Source of the DNA: Leptodontidium sp. MPI-SDFR-AT-0119
Lineage: Eukaryota > Ascomycota > Leotiomycetes > Helotiales > Leptodontidiaceae
Length of the DNA stretch: 64,000 nucleotides
Assembly: GCA_020726505.1 (NCBI GenBank)
Contig: JAHLEZ010000012.1
Span: 930,001 to 994,000 of the forward strand
Direction: 5' to 3'
The first letter of the stretch is position 1; each line of letters begins with the position of its first letter. The notes under the pieces are model-generated. The model did not search any database and was not told where the DNA came from. It was given only the letters and a program-made list of their open reading frames with translations. Made by a program: the position numbers and the translations under genes. This document shows, piece by piece, positions 25,375 to 38,636 of the stretch.

Positions 25375-28300
25375 ATGGGAGGTGCCGCAGATCTTCCCCA
25401 GCGGTCATCGTCACCTTTGAAGCGACGGGCGTCAGATTTGGAGGCTGAGGTTTCTTCAAGCCAGAAGGATGATGTTGACATGATCATGGTCCCCGAGTCG
25501 GATCCACCAGAGGCTGTGAACGATACAGAACCGTCACGAGCTAGAGCACAATCAGTTGATATGCTGAGAAACGAGGACCAAGTAGATGGGGCCGCCAGCT
25601 CGAAGGCTGAGCCAGAAACCCTAGAGGAGGGCTCTGCAGAGACCAGTATGTTTTCTCTTGCCTTCTCTCAACTGTTACTTTCCCCAGTACTAAACTTACT
25701 GACAATTTTGTTATAGAAATTCCTCCCATCGACGCCCAAATCAAAATCATCACCACCATGGTCGAGGCTTGGAGTCAAGAAAAACTCTCAGAAGGAAAGA
25801 ATGCGTTCTTGGTATCGAACCGATGGATGAACCAAGTTACCAGTCGCGGCTCAGCAGCCAGACAAAAAAGCAAGGTTGAGCCCGAAGGTGAAATTGGACC
25901 AATTGACAATTCGGACATCATTCAACAGGTCATCAAGGACTACTCGGGCAAGGACTTTGTCCAGCTCAAGCATGGAAAAGGACTTGATGACTTCTCACTT
26001 TTTCCCTCGGACGCCTGGGGCCTTATACTAGAGTGGTACGGTCTGATGCCTGGATCGCTTCCCATCGAACGATTCGCGCACAATACAAGTCAAAATGGAG
26101 CCGACCCAAACTTCCAATTCGAGTTCAATCCTCCGATCTTTACCATCCATAGGCTGTTCGGAGGTGGCATCTTGATTGGACAGAGGCTCAAGGTTGAGAA
26201 CCCTGTCGCCCCTGTGTTTGTGCTTAGCACATCTACTAAGTATGTCGATTTTCTGAAGATGATCAAGGAGTCGGCGTATGTAGATGCGAAAACCAAAGTG
26301 CGCGTCTGGAGTGTCCCTAGACTACAGCCTGCTGCGGAGCCAACTGCTGCAGCGCCAAACACAGCAACGCCTCCAGCATCGAGACCAGGTTCGCCTGTCA
26401 ATGGTGACGCCGCTGCTTCGGACCCCCGCAACCCTCAGGACTCTTGGACGAAGCTCCTCCTCGATGTACCCACTTTCGCCACCTTGGAGAGAAACACCCA
26501 GAGAACCGTGGTCGCCGTAGATGATCATTCGACTAACTCCAACTACAATGGCAAAATGAATCTAGCCTTCGCAGGTCTTCTCGTTGATCAGAACATTGTC
26601 CTGGATGAGCAAATCAGGAAGGAATCATGGGTTTCTAACTGGTGTCCTCCAAACAACAAGTCAAACTCAACAACCCTGGCTCGTACCGGAGCTTCCAATA
26701 AGAACGAATCCAGCAGTCAAACAAACAGCGGCCGCACTAGTCCAACCTCATCTGGCCCAATCACTCGAGGTCGGGCCCAGAAGTCTGGTAGAACAGCAGG
26801 AACCGTTGGGTTGAACAACCTTGGAAATACCTGTTACATGAACTCTGCATTGCAATGTGTTCGGAGTGTAGAGGAGCTGACCGAGTACTTCCTGTCAGGT
26901 TGTGCCATGCAGGAATTGAACGCAGAAAACGCCTTGGGAAATAATGGAGAAGTTGCCACGGCATACATGAAACTGTTAAAAGAGATCTACAAAGACCCGA
27001 CGCCAAACTCTATTGCCCCTCGAAACTTCAAGAATACCATTGGTAAATGGAGAGCTCAATTCGCAGGCTATGGCCAGCAGGACTCTCAAGAATTCTTGGG
27101 GTTTCTCCTTGATGGCCTCCAGGAAGATTTGAGTCGAGTCAAAAAGAAACCATACATTGAGAAGCCCGATTCAACAGATGAAATGGTCAACAATCCCGAA
27201 GCAATTCGAGAAATGGCCGCCAAGGTTTGGGATATCACCAAGAAGCGCGATGACTCTGTCATAGCAGACCTGTTCACCGGAATGTATAAGTCGACCCTTG
27301 TCTGCCCGACATGCGCCAAAGTTAGCATAACCTTCGATCCATTCAATAACTTGACGCTCCAGCTACCGATCCGCTCTTCTTGGCAACACAGTGTCTACTA
27401 CTTTCCTCTCTATGATAAGCCCGTCATGATTGCTGTTGACATTGACAAGAATGCGAGCATTGCAGGCATGAAGGAGTTCATCTCCAAGCGCGTAGGCGTG
27501 CCTACAGAACGCTTGTTCCTGGTTGAAGAGTTTAAGTCTAAGTTCTACAAGCACTACAGCGACTTTAACGTAGCATCCGAAGAGATCAATCAGACCGACA
27601 ACATCGCAGTCTATGAGCTCGAAGCAAAGCCAACCAACTGGCCTCCTCCTCGCAAATTGAAGAAGAAGAACTTCAAGTCATTTTCGTCAAATAATGACTC
27701 AGAGGAAGATGACATTCCAAACTGGGACGACGAAATCGCTAATCGGATGCTTGTCCCTGTATTCCACCGCCGTCCCAAGGACAAAAACGAACCAAGCGGC
27801 AACAGATTCGGGCCCAGAAAACCTTTTGAAGTGGTCGGAGCTCCTTTCTTCATCATGCTTACTCCTGAAGAGGTAAGTTATCCAAGTCATCCCCTCACAG
27901 ACTTCAACTAATGTTGCTTTCTGCCTTAGGCTCGGAATCAGGACACAATAAAGCGGAAGGTTCTTGAAAAGATAGCCAATATGACGACCTCGGAGGACTT
28001 TCTTGGTGATGACGATGCTGATAACAATGCCGCCGACGGAGTCGACCAAGACATCGTGCTCACTACAGGCTCCGATGCTGATTCTTCGGGAGATGGTAAA
28101 GTCGTCGCTAATTCCATTGATGGTGAAGATGGACTTGTGGACGTGACAATGAAAGAGCCCACGAAAACTTCCGGCATACTTAGGACTTTCAACAAGCGCC
28201 GACCAGCCTTTATGAAACCTGGATCTCGCCTCAACTCAAGACTACAAAATATGTTCGATCTATGCTATGGCGGCAATGGAAAGGAGATGATCCCTACGGG

Positions 28301-30244
28301 CTTTACGACTGTAGATGAAGAGACAAAGTATCCATCGATTTCTTCACGTGTTCGCGAGGTTCATGAACAGCACGACAATGACTCGGTCAATAGTTATGAT
28401 GTTGCAGATAGCCCTTCTGCTTCGGAGAGCAGCAGCGGATCTAATGCACGGACACGAATGAATGATGAGTCGAGTGATGAGGATGAGGATAATGCTCCAG
28501 CAATGGCACCTAGAGTAAGTTCACATTTTCATTACCCCCGGAAGATTTCGTATACGAAGAGCATGTTTCCCGAACCATTGAGAGAGGTGACAAGTTATCT
28601 GACTGAAGACTAGGTTCTTCCTGTTCGACCTGCCGGACCAAAGTCTGGGGTCAGAGTAGGTTACAATAAGCGTCGTCCTGCGAAACAAAAGACTTACTCC
28701 AAAAAGGGCAATCAGTTAGGCCGGAAGTTCCAGAGTCCTGCAGATGTTGAACAAGACGCTCCTGATGATGGACCTCTAGTACGTCTGGGAGAAATTTTAG
28801 TGATCGATTGGCTCAACGAAGCCTGGAAATCTACATTCTGTGGCACGGGCCCTGATGACAGGAATGGCATGCCAACATGGGGAAACGTAGAGACATTGGA
28901 GGACCCAGAACTTGAAGCCCTTCAAGCATCGCGTTCGCTGCGGAGAAAGCATGGTATTACCTTAAACGATTGCCTTGATGAATTTGGTAAGGAAGAAATT
29001 CTCTCGGAGATGGACACCTGGTACTGTCCTCGTTGCAAGGAGCACAAACGTGCCAGCAAGAAATTCGAGCTGTGGAAGACACCAGACATTCTCATCATGC
29101 ACCTAAAGCGCTTCAGCTCAAGTCAATACCGTCGAGACAAGCTGGATGTTCTAGTTGACTTTCCCATCGACGGCCTGGATCTCAGTTCCCGGGTCATCGA
29201 AACCGAAGATGGCAAGCAGGAGATTTATGACCTCTTTGCTGTCGACGATCACTGGGGAGGGCTGGGGGGTGGCCACTACACTGCTTTCGCTAAGAATCAC
29301 AAAGACAATGAGTGGTATGAGTACAATGGTGAGTTATTACTCTTCTTCTCCCTAGTTTTTCACACTAATGAGACCTAGACTCCTCTGTCACAAAGCAAAA
29401 GGACTTGTCAAGAATCGTTTCTTCGAGTGCATACCTCCTATTCTACCGACGACGTTCGGATGTTCCACTTGGAGGGCCAAAATTTGCGGAGATTGTCAGA
29501 GACCATGATTTGTCCCCTGAAGCCTCAGATGACGATGTATCTGATTCGGGGGAAGGCAAGGGCCTCGTCGGAAACTCCTCCCTTCATGGGTCGTCGAGCG
29601 CTTTGACCGGAGTAGGAGCAGCTCGCCGTCAACAAAATCGTGGTTCCCCTGGCGAGCAGATGACGACAGTTGATCCCTCGACTCTTGAGAAGGTCCCTGA
29701 TTATGGTGGCTCATTCCAAAATATGGGCGGACTCACTGTCTTTGGCTCCGGAGCACTTCAAACAAGCATTGAAAATGATGAAGCCATCGACATGGGTGAT
29801 GATCGCCACCCACCGCCGTCGTATCAACCATCAAAATGGTCTACAAACGGCTTCAAGAGCTTGGATGATTTGGAAGTCGACCATGGCGGAGACAACATGG
29901 TTTCTAGGGCAGGCTCAGATGCTGGTAGCGATGCTGTGAATCATGGCTCGTCGCCTGACCGAGCATCGCTAGATGAACGCCTCACCGAGTTCGCAAATGC
30001 TGATGCCGAAGGTGACGACGGTCCTTTCATTGATCCAAGCCCAGTCCCTGACATGGATGAATCTGGTATCGCCACTGCCGTTGCCCTTCAACACGACCTG
30101 TACGACAGTCTCAATGCGAATTCAATGCACTACTCGAGACCCGAGTTCTCAGTCACAGCAGTTGACGAAGAATCCCTCGAAGTCGAGGATGAACCAGTGA
30201 CCGAAATTCATCTCAAGGACAGCGACGAGTTGAAGATGGACTGA
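25375..30244 (+). CDS. UBP12: Ubiquitin carboxyl-terminal hydrolase, UBP12/USP15 type
   Basis: Cysteine protease (peptidase C19) that removes ubiquitin from proteins. Five exons, 25375-25645, 25717-27872, 27930-28514, 28614-29328 and 29379-30244, give 1530 aa from this start; all introns are GT-AG and in phase. A DUSP domain lies around residues 95-220 (FLVSNRWMNQ, GLILEWYGLMPGSLPI). The Cys box is GLNNLGNTCYMNSALQCV (Cys 463). A zinc-binding pair CPTC and later CPRC mark the finger region. The catalytic block is split by a ubiquitin-like segment and a long acidic Ser-rich insert, as in Ubp12 and USP4/11/15. The His box is GGGHYTAFAKN (His 1225), then SSSAYLLFYRRR. The tail from about 1265 is acidic and disordered. 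The N-terminus is uncertain because the same frame continues upstream without an ATG. Confidence 0.93.
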
Positions 30245-32780
30245 AGTGTTGATCTGTTGGCTGTCTTGGGTGTTTTTGTCTTTTGGACGGTTGATGATGG
30301 AGTTTGGGCTGGTGGTGGTGGTGGTGGTGGTGGTGGTAAATACAGTTACTTGCATGCCGGCGCGCTGCAAAAGTGGCCTTCCTGCCTGGCTTTGAGGCTT
30401 CGTATATGACAAAAGACACGTGAATTATGGAATTCATGCATGGGGTGGGATCGTCTGCATGACGAATCAATGACAATCGTGCAGCGCGAGATGATGTATC
30501 CTAGACCAGAGATACTGTATGCAAATAGAAGCATTCCTTTTAGACTACTGACTGCCTTGCCCTTCGATTTTGACTTTCGGGACCTCCCTCTGCTCCCCAA
30601 ACGATGATGATCACACGGTGCCTCTTTGCTCTTCCAAGTTCCGTTTAACCAATCCCAAATTCTAATCGTCAAGTCTAATTTTCTATCCATCCAGACCCAA
30701 CCTCTCCTCTCCTCCTCCCCCTTCTCGCCGTCCAAGAGCATCACTCAGCACGCCACGTCTCACCGCTTCAACAATATTGTCAACTTTCAGACATGCAGTC
30801 CGTCTGTGCACAAAAGGACCTCTGAATCATACGTACACTGGTGCGTCCACCCAAGCACCGTAGATCTTCCTCATGCCCTCCCAATAATCCGCACCTTCCA
30901 CTCTTACCGCACTCTCGTCCGCTCTACCAGTGGAAGAGGAGAACCACAGTATCCACTCCAGTCTCGCCCGAGACGGTAATTTTTAGGTTTCATTCCAGCC
31001 CTTTCGTTCCTCGGGTGCTTCGCCGAGTACCGTAGTCGTAGTAGCTGAGCAAGGTTCCAAGCGGTCCGTTCCTTAGAATAAATAAGTGTGGGTTTACTCG
31101 GCGTATGGTAAAGCCCTCACGCTTTTCTGCCTTTGTCTCTTCTTCGGAGTTTCATACGTCTGCCAGGGTTCGAGACGGACGGTTCAGGCTTGCTTTCAGC
31201 CCTTCCTCGGCGGCCCGCTCCACTGCAATCGATATGCAAGAAGGGTCTTCAGACTAACCATTTGAAGAATGTGAGAGAATTACGAAAAACTCTATCTCGA
31301 TTTCTAATCTATCGGTCGAACACGAAATATCTTCAGTTGTTAAGCGGTGGGCAGACGGATGGCGCCGAGGTATTCACTCGTATTTGATTCGTATAGGATA
31401 GAACTCATCATGAAGAAAAAAACGACTCAGGTGAGATACGGCGGACCATGTCCTTGACCTGGTTCCTGGGTTTTGCATGGAATACTGAATCTCTAGACCA
31501 AGGAGTCTGGATCTGAGAAAAGATTCTCGGTGGATTAACGTACGAGACTGACTGGTCCAGATCTGAGAGTGGGGCTGCAAGGGCTCTCGGGGAGGACGAT
31601 GAGGATTCCGCATCTTGATCTGATCTTGCTTGACAGGAAGAATGGGGCTGGAATAGGACCCGCTGGCAGGAATAATGGAGGCAGGTGCAGTAGTGTGGGA
31701 ACGTATCCTTCGCTCCAACTCCAAGCGAACCGATGTTTAGGAGAGATCCGAAGATATGCAGGTGTGGAGAAAGGAAAGTGAGATAGACGCAATGACGTGG
31801 TTGGAGCCCTGTCAGTTCAATATAGCCGCGAGAAACGAAACGAAACGTTGTTTTGCTTACTCGCCGTTTCCGTGGCATTGAGTCTACCGGGGTCAAAAAA
31901 CTTTGGAAGGTCGTATCCAACCTAAGAGTTCCTTGTGAAATCACTGTGGATAGACTTAATTCCACGGAGAAAGGGAATGCTCCGTCCTCTCACATGCTTT
32001 TCCCTTTCTTTCTCGTTGTTTAGGTGTATATCGTCCCGAGGACCGACCAGCGAGTAAGTACCATGACCGAGGTTGAGCAACATCAATGATAGAAGAGGCA
32101 AGTCGGAGATTATTGTACGAGGAACCACATTTTAGAGTTTTTCTTTTCGTGCGATTTAGGAAGAGAGACTGGAGAGCAAGAGGGGGTTGGAAATCATCGT
32201 ATCCTTCCTTCACTTTCCAAATTTAGCGGAGCAACCCGAAGATTTGTCAATTTCCCCTTGGTGGCTAGGCCTGAAGGCGAAATGAGACAGAAGTGAAAAG
32301 TTGAAACGCAAAATAGCGAGCGGGAGGGAGATCGGGTTTGGCTAGATGCAGCTTATCGCTCAGTGAGTCAAGTGAAGCAACTGAACATGCAAATTTTGAA
32401 ACACAAGCAAGAAAGCAAGAAACAGATAGTTCTAAACCCTATGTTTATTAAAAGGCAATGATCGATCAAAAACTAAAGTACCGAGTTGGGGTATCAACAA
32501 TCCCATGTGCCCACACCAAGGAATCTACCAAACCTCGACTCCAGCAATGAATGTGCCTCGCTTGCTTGCCCTTAGCCAAAACAAATCAGGGCAGGCAAGG
32601 GAAGGGAGACAAGAGTGTAAGCTTTCCACTGTCCCTCCTCTCCTCTTTTCTTTTCTAGGTCAGGCATGTCTCGACACCAGCCGTTCCAAAACAATGCGCA
32701 AATGCATACATGCAAGAATCGTGTCCTTTTCTGTGGAGTGAAAATAATCAAAGAAGCAAATGTGGGCGTAACTGCTGGTT
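30245..32780. other. Intergenic region between convergent genes
   Basis: UBP12 and STE23 converge on this 2.5-kb stretch. It has a GGT microsatellite but no supported gene. A 185-codon minus-strand frame at 31408-31965 overlaps several other open frames and shows no recognisable motif. Confidence 0.5.
30311..30337. repeat. (GGT)9 microsatellite
   Basis: Nine perfect GGT units, 70 bases after the UBP12 stop. Confidence 0.95.
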
Positions 32781-35700
32781 TTACAGCTTCGAGTCCAACT
32801 CCTCGAACTCGGAGATGTGTTTGACGGGTTGAGGCCCGGCGCTGACTTGCAGCTTCGACTTAAATTCCCGGACGTCGGTGATGACGTAGGGTGTCGTGCC
32901 ATTTCCTTCTTGCTTGACATCGATAGCCTCCCCATCCTCTTGGTCCTTGTGGTCCTTGTTTAGGCCTAATGCCTTAATACCTTTCTCAACGACACTAGCA
33001 GCGCCTGAAGTAAGATCGGAGCTAGGGGTCTGTGCGTTCAGGTGAATGGCGAGTTTCGATCTCAGAGGCGAAGATGGAAGAATGAAGCGTTTGTAAAATT
33101 CCACCATGTCAGCTTTGGTAAGAGTCTTGATGGTAGCAGCATCTTCATGAACTGTAGATATGTTAGCGAAGGCCATAAAGGACAAAGAGTGCGTGACCTA
33201 CCTAGTTCAAAGTCAAGATACTCGCTGTCGATATACGACCAAAGTCTGCCCGATTCTTGATCCAAGTTCTTCAACTTCTCCAATCGCTTCGTAATCAAGC
33301 TTCTCTTGTGCCCCTCGAAATCGCTCTCAGACATATTTTCAAGAGTGTCCTTAAACCCGTTGAGAAACGAGTCAATCCTGGACTCCAAGTATTCGGCCGT
33401 CTTCTCACTTTGAATAATGAATCGATAGCCGATGGTTGTTGCGGAAGTACGGGCCCCACTGAAAACAACATAACCGAGCTGCTCCTTGGTCCTCAACTGA
33501 TCGAATGCCGGTTCATGGGTCATCTGGTCGAGAAGAAGCGTCTTCGCCCTCAAAGGACGCACTGACTTGTCTCCTACAAACAAGAGATATTCAATACAAT
33601 GATTGACATTTGCCGGATCCTTCAATGTCTTGTGATAGATGAAGTTTCCGCCAGGTGGAAAAACCAAGGCTCGGGCAACAGGCCACTGGGTTTGGGGAAG
33701 AGCTCTTGGCTTCAGTGTAGTCTCGATAAGGTTGCTTAGCTTCAGTGCATCCTCTTTGTACAAGTTTCCATGTACGAAGGTCTCAATGTGCATCTGTCGC
33801 AAGAGATGGGGGTAAAACTGTTGAATGTCGGCCGCTGTGAGATGATGTAGCTCTGCGAGGACTTGCTCATTGATATAACCCTTCTCACTGTTGAGCCATC
33901 TGGTGTAATCGCCGACCTGATTGTACGGCTGTTGGAAATCCCAATTCTTTAGACCGCGAAGCAATCGCTCCTTGATGATCTCGAATCGGTCTGGCTTGAC
34001 TTCCAAATCTCTCATAGTGAGAAGGACCTTTTCCAGGAGAACGGGTAACTTGTCATTGTAGCCTGAAACTGCAATTTCAATGCCCATGGAATGACTAGAC
34101 ACCGAGTAGTCCAAGCCTGCAAGTTCAGCATCGTATGAATACTCCTCCAGTGCATCTCGAACCACATCCGTGTAGAGTCTTGACTTAAGCGAATTCTCCG
34201 CTGTCGCACTTGGAAGAGTATTTCGGCAGTTTACGAAGAGATTGGCTTTTGGCACCCAGAACTGATCGTCTTTCTTGTACCAAGTTCGAACCAAGTCATC
34301 GTTTCGGATGAGCTTCGGCGAGATTGCTGGCTCCTTGATCTCTTTCTTCTCAACCTCAAGTTTGGTGGGAATGAATTGGTTTTCGTGGGGCAAGTGCAAT
34401 TCAGCAAAACGATTCTTGGGTGTGCTCGTAGCTGCAACCTTTATCTCAGCCAAGAAATCTGCAGGTATCTTTTCGTAAGTGTACTCCGTTCCGTACCACC
34501 TTTCCTTCTCCTTCCAGGATCCGGGGAAGTTCTGGGACACGACGCTCATGCGAAAGTTATCTGGTCTCAGACATGCAAGCCCCTCTTGTATCCTTGTTGA
34601 ATCAAACTTCCGAAGTCTACCCACGAGTCAGTGCTCTGCATGATCGGTGATTCCCATCCCCGTGGATCCTCCAAGTCACCTTGCAACCGGGTTCATGTGG
34701 AATAGGATTTCGAGACTCACCTGCTGTGTCCGCTGAGGAGCCACTCCCTAGGCAGCGGTGTCTGCATGACTGCGCTTATTTTGCTTGTGAACCGGCTGGC
34801 TGGAGTCTTCTGCTTGAACTTAAAATCCACGTCGGCCAGCCCTTTCTGCTCCTCGAAGATCCATTTTTGAGGCGGCGTCTCACGCAAGAGAGACACGTAT
34901 TGGAAGAAAACCTTTACGATCTCCTTGTAGTTCTTCAATCCGTCTTCTGTCAGCCTAATTTGGCAGTTGAAGATTCCTGGTGTACCAGGACAGACTGGGT
35001 ATGCCCCTGTGCGGATTGAATTAGCTTATTTCAAGATCCACATAGGGTCCAGCGGTAAGGGCTTCATAACCAATACCCTGTCATTACAAAGATCGATGAG
35101 GTGGAATTTCGAGATTCAACGAAATCGACCAGAGGAAAATTTGACATACCTGCGCTGAGCCCATTGGCCCATCCCTTAGACTTAATGAAAGACATGATAC
35201 TTCCGGGTCCTTCGTGGCCAATTAAATGACTAATGTACCGGCTTGGCTGTGATTCGAACAGCAACTCTTCGTCTATGAAGGGGAAAGAGAGGTCCAATTG
35301 CCTGGAATCCATTACTGGCTTTGCAAAACATTGTGTCAAGAGATCCTTCTCTCCAAATGGCGCTTCGTCTTCCCAGCGGTTTTGTGCCAAGTCCTTGTTT
35401 CTTACTCCGGCAAACAGGTCTGCAGTCCAACCCTCCAAGACGTCGAGAGATTCCCGACCCAATACAACCAACTTCATTCTGTTCGCCGAGTAGTGTTTGG
35501 CATGGAAATCCATGAACTTTTGTCTGACATCGACTCCCCGTGCCTCTGGCTGTGTTTTCAGGACCTCGAAATTTCCCGTAGAAAAGTGGCAGTATGGATG
35601 CTTTGGGTTCGAAAGCGACTTCTCCAACTGATGTAGCCGCCATTGATCGCTCTGCAGGTTCTTCTTGTTCTCGGAATCGACTGCTCGTAATTCGCGGTCC

Positions 35701-36389
35701 AAGGTCGAGGAAAGGAAGAGGGGGTCGATGAAAAATTGTGCGAACCGGTCTAGAGCCCCATACAACGGCGATGTCTCGTCTGCCTTTGCGTCTTCCGCCT
35801 TCTTTGCCGCAACTTCGAAGTAGTAGTTTGTAGATGTAGCGCCAGTGTATGCATTCGAGCTCCCAGAGTGGGAAGAGAGGTATTGGGAGTAGGCATTTTC
35901 AATTGGATACTGTGAATGGATTAGCAACTGTTCATTGAAAGGTAGTAAAGAAGCAGTCAGGCAAAGCTTGGGCTCAAAAAGCTTGCAAGGGCTTCAAAAC
36001 CCATGCAAAAACGCCCAAATGAGGAATTTAGTAAATCTGCGTACCTTCTTGGTTCCCATGAATAGTAAATGTCTGCAGAAGTATTAGCCGTAAGCTCCAA
36101 GGGTGTAGGCCAGGAATTCATTCTCTACTGCGTGGGCCATGCCCGGAAAATCATCCTCATCGCTGAAGTTGCCGACATTGACGTCCATAGCGGCAGAGGC
36201 CTTGTCGGTTTCAGCATCGTGGACCAGGAGTACCTCCAGCTGATTCGGCAAACGCACAACCCTATAGCTGCGGTTATCGAGAGATGGGGTCTCCAAGCTG
36301 TCCGTGAGCCTCTCGACTGGTCGATGTCTGTGCTCTCTCAAGGGACTATCGAGTGCAGCCGGGGTTTGCGGTTGAGATAGAGTTGACAT
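32781..36389 (-). CDS. STE23: Insulysin-family zinc metalloprotease, Ste23-like
   Basis: M16A peptidase related to insulin-degrading enzyme. Yeast Ste23 and Axl1 trim a-factor; most relatives clear peptides. Six exons in coding order: 36389-36124, 36072-36045, 35909-35150, 35006-34721, 34616-33202, 33151-32781, giving 1041 aa. The zinc motif is HAVEH (His86, Glu89, His90); the distal ligand Glu178 lies in DSENKKN. Also seen are GSSNAYTGATSTNYYF, GPGSIMSFIKSKGW, and in the second half AAELAGLDYSV, GYNDKLPVLL, LRTKEQLGYVVFSG and FIIQSEK, all family hallmarks. Five introns; four are GT-AG, but the first (36123-36073) begins GA and splits the codon of Glu89. Splicing at the nearest GT would shift the frame to a stop. 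The start at 36389 matches relatives, but the frame is open upstream with ATGs at 36881 and 36935, adding an Arg/Ser-rich N-terminus. Confidence 0.93.
36073..36123 (-). other. Non-canonical GA-AG intron in STE23
   Basis: This 51-base interval must be removed for the protein to read HAVEH-LLFMGTKK. It ends TTCTGCAG with a good branch-like GCTAATAC just before, so the 3' half looks like a normal fungal intron. The 5' end reads GAATGA where GTATGA would be canonical. The in-frame continuation hits a stop (TAA) within it. Confidence 0.8.
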
Positions 36390-37115
36390 GGTGGCCAAAA
36401 TTGATAACGAAAAGCCGCAGCGTGGCAGAGATGTGAAGACAGAAGGACGACGAAGATGTACTCTTGAAGAACTGGTTGCGAGTCTAGTGACGAGTCTTGG
36501 AAGGCTAACCCCGCCTAGACTGTGAGATATCTGCCGCTGGGCTTCCTTGGTGGATGGGGTGGATGTGTGGTGTGTGTTAGATGCGGAGCGGATTAAAGGC
36601 TGGGATGGGACAGATGGCGACGAGGTCTGTGCGAAGGTCGACGGGAATGCGCTGCAGGTCGTGGGATGAACCAATCTGTTGCTGGTCTGTGAATGGCGCA
36701 GATCGGACTCGCGATGCAGATGGTGTTCAGGGAAAGGCTGTTGCTCTGTCGACCGTGGAGGTTGGTGATGATGCTGTCGCTGTCCTTGTAGATGCAGGTG
36801 CAGATGCAGAGAGAGCTGGCGAAGGCGGCTAGAGAACGTCGCAGGTAATTCTAAGCAGGTGACAACCCTAGAACTGGTCATCGAGCAAGGGTCGACAGGA
36901 AGAGGAGGCAAGGGCAGGGCGAGGAGGAGAGGCAATGGATGTCGAGTCGAGTCGAGGTAGCACCGAGTCGGATAGGTAAGGCAGGCAGGCTGGGTATTCG
37001 TAAGGTAGCTAGCTACCTAGCTCTTGGTAGGAAGCTGTCCCGCCTGCCGTACCACTCCGTACATTCGCAGACTCGCTCGTTTGCTTGACCAGCAAACTGC
37101 TTGACTGACTCAACT

Positions 37116-37144
37116 CGACTGACTGACTGACTGACTGACTGACT
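37116..37144. repeat. (GACT)n microsatellite
   Basis: About seven perfect GACT units. Confidence 0.9.
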
Positions 37145-37810
37145 ACTCGCGCTTCCCAGGCTCGAATTCGCTCGCAGACTCCAGAGGCACGGCAGACAGA
37201 TAGATGCCCGGATGTGGGACGTTGCGGAACAGTATGTGTTGTGTTGTGCAGTGCAATGCAGTACAGGATAGTACAGTGCAGGGTGAGCAGCTCTGGTGCG
37301 GTCTTTTCCTGGGGTTGTTTGTTCAGCAGCTCGGTTCGGGCTCTAGCTGTATGTATGTATGAACGAGTATGGATGTCGATGCCGCTCACGCGATGTCCAA
37401 TGGCAGCGGCCGCAATTGGCAGGGGAGACAGCAGAGGGTGGGAACAGAATCTAGATGGGGGAGAGGAGATGAGAGATAGAAATGAGAGGAGCGGTGAAGT
37501 CGTAGGGAGCAAGTCATGGACGAAGATTTTATTATGAGTGTCATCCATCCATGGGTGCGAGTTGCATACACCCTAGTCAATAGCGCTTAACCTAGGCGAT
37601 AAAACATAAAATTCCCGACTTGGTAACGGACCTCTGGGTGTGAGCTTGCAGAGAACCATGCTATGCAATGCTATGTATGCTACCTATGTAATGCGGGCGA
37701 GGCACGAAAGAGAGGGGGGCCAGGAGCGGCATCAAATGTGTTGCCGTACGGAGTAGTCGAGAGAAGGCGTCGGCACTAACGGGTTTCAATGCGGGTAACC
37801 CGACTAAAGT

Positions 37811-37833
37811 GCAAGAGCAAGAGCAAGAGCAAA
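37811..37833. repeat. (GCAAGA)n minisatellite
   Basis: Nearly four hexamer units. Confidence 0.8.
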
Positions 37834-37960
37834 AGTGACTTCACAATACTTCATAGGTGCAAACACGTGAGCCGACTGCGTATTTGGTCAATAAGTGAGA
37901 CAAGCTATAGGCGGGAGACTGAACCTTTAGGCAATGGCTGGCGTGACGACGGCGGCAGGG

Positions 37961-37982
37961 TGAGATGAGATGAGATGAGATG
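37961..37982. repeat. (TGAGA)n simple repeat
   Basis: Four pentamer units; the same unit occurs at 11.24 kb. Confidence 0.85.
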
Positions 37983-38280
37983 TCAGATCAAACGGGCGTT
38001 CAAACGGGCGTTAAAATGAGTTTTCGGGATCGAGAACACATGCATGCATAAAAAGTGTGTCACTCGCAGCTAGAGGCCGTCCGTACTGTACATGACTTCT
38101 ATAGAAAGAGAAACAACAACAACGCCGCCGCCCGAGGACAGGAAATTGAGAGAGCAAAGCATATTGCGATAGACAGGATCATCGGCATCTTGACGCTCGC
38201 GAATGCGAGGACATGAGTAGCTAGGTAGAGTGGAGTGTACAGTAGTGGAGTGAAGTGGCTCATTGTTTGCATCGGCAAGG

Positions 38281-38301
38281 GAGGCGAGGCGAGGCGAGGC
38301 G
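38281..38301. repeat. (GAGGC)n simple repeat
   Basis: Four perfect pentamer units. Confidence 0.9.
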
Positions 38302-38610
38302 ACCCTTTCTTTGGTCAAGCCCAGCCAAGTCAAGCAAGTAGGTATTTACTTTAAGACACAAGTGCAACTTTTTCTGTTCCTAAGCAAAAGCAACAACGTA
38401 TCTAATAACCTGTCTAAGCCCTATCTAATAACGTTATTTAGTACAGTACACCTCTCGGCACTGAACCGGCCGGGACATGTTGTTAGTACCAGGGGGGTGT
38501 GCACCTCCAAGGTCCATCGTAATAGGGGCTTGTCAGCGAAGCGACGTGGACGTGCATGAACATCTGCAGCCTCAAATTGTACTTGCAGTAGGCCCAACGT
38601 TTTCTTTTTT

Positions 38611-38636
38611 CTCCCTCTCTCCCTCTCTCCCTCTCC
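38611..38636. repeat. (CTCCCTCT)n simple repeat
   Basis: About three octamer units in a pyrimidine tract. Confidence 0.8.

Noticed and set aside
31150..31180. GGGTTCGAGAC resembling a tRNA B box
   Set aside because: No matching A box at the right distance and no cloverleaf could be drawn.
31408..31965. 185-codon minus-strand frame between UBP12 and STE23
   Set aside because: It overlaps other frames in both directions and has no motif or family resemblance.
36124..36128. GT at 36128-36127 as the STE23 intron donor
   Set aside because: It removes the catalytic Glu and shifts the frame into a stop shortly after the next exon.
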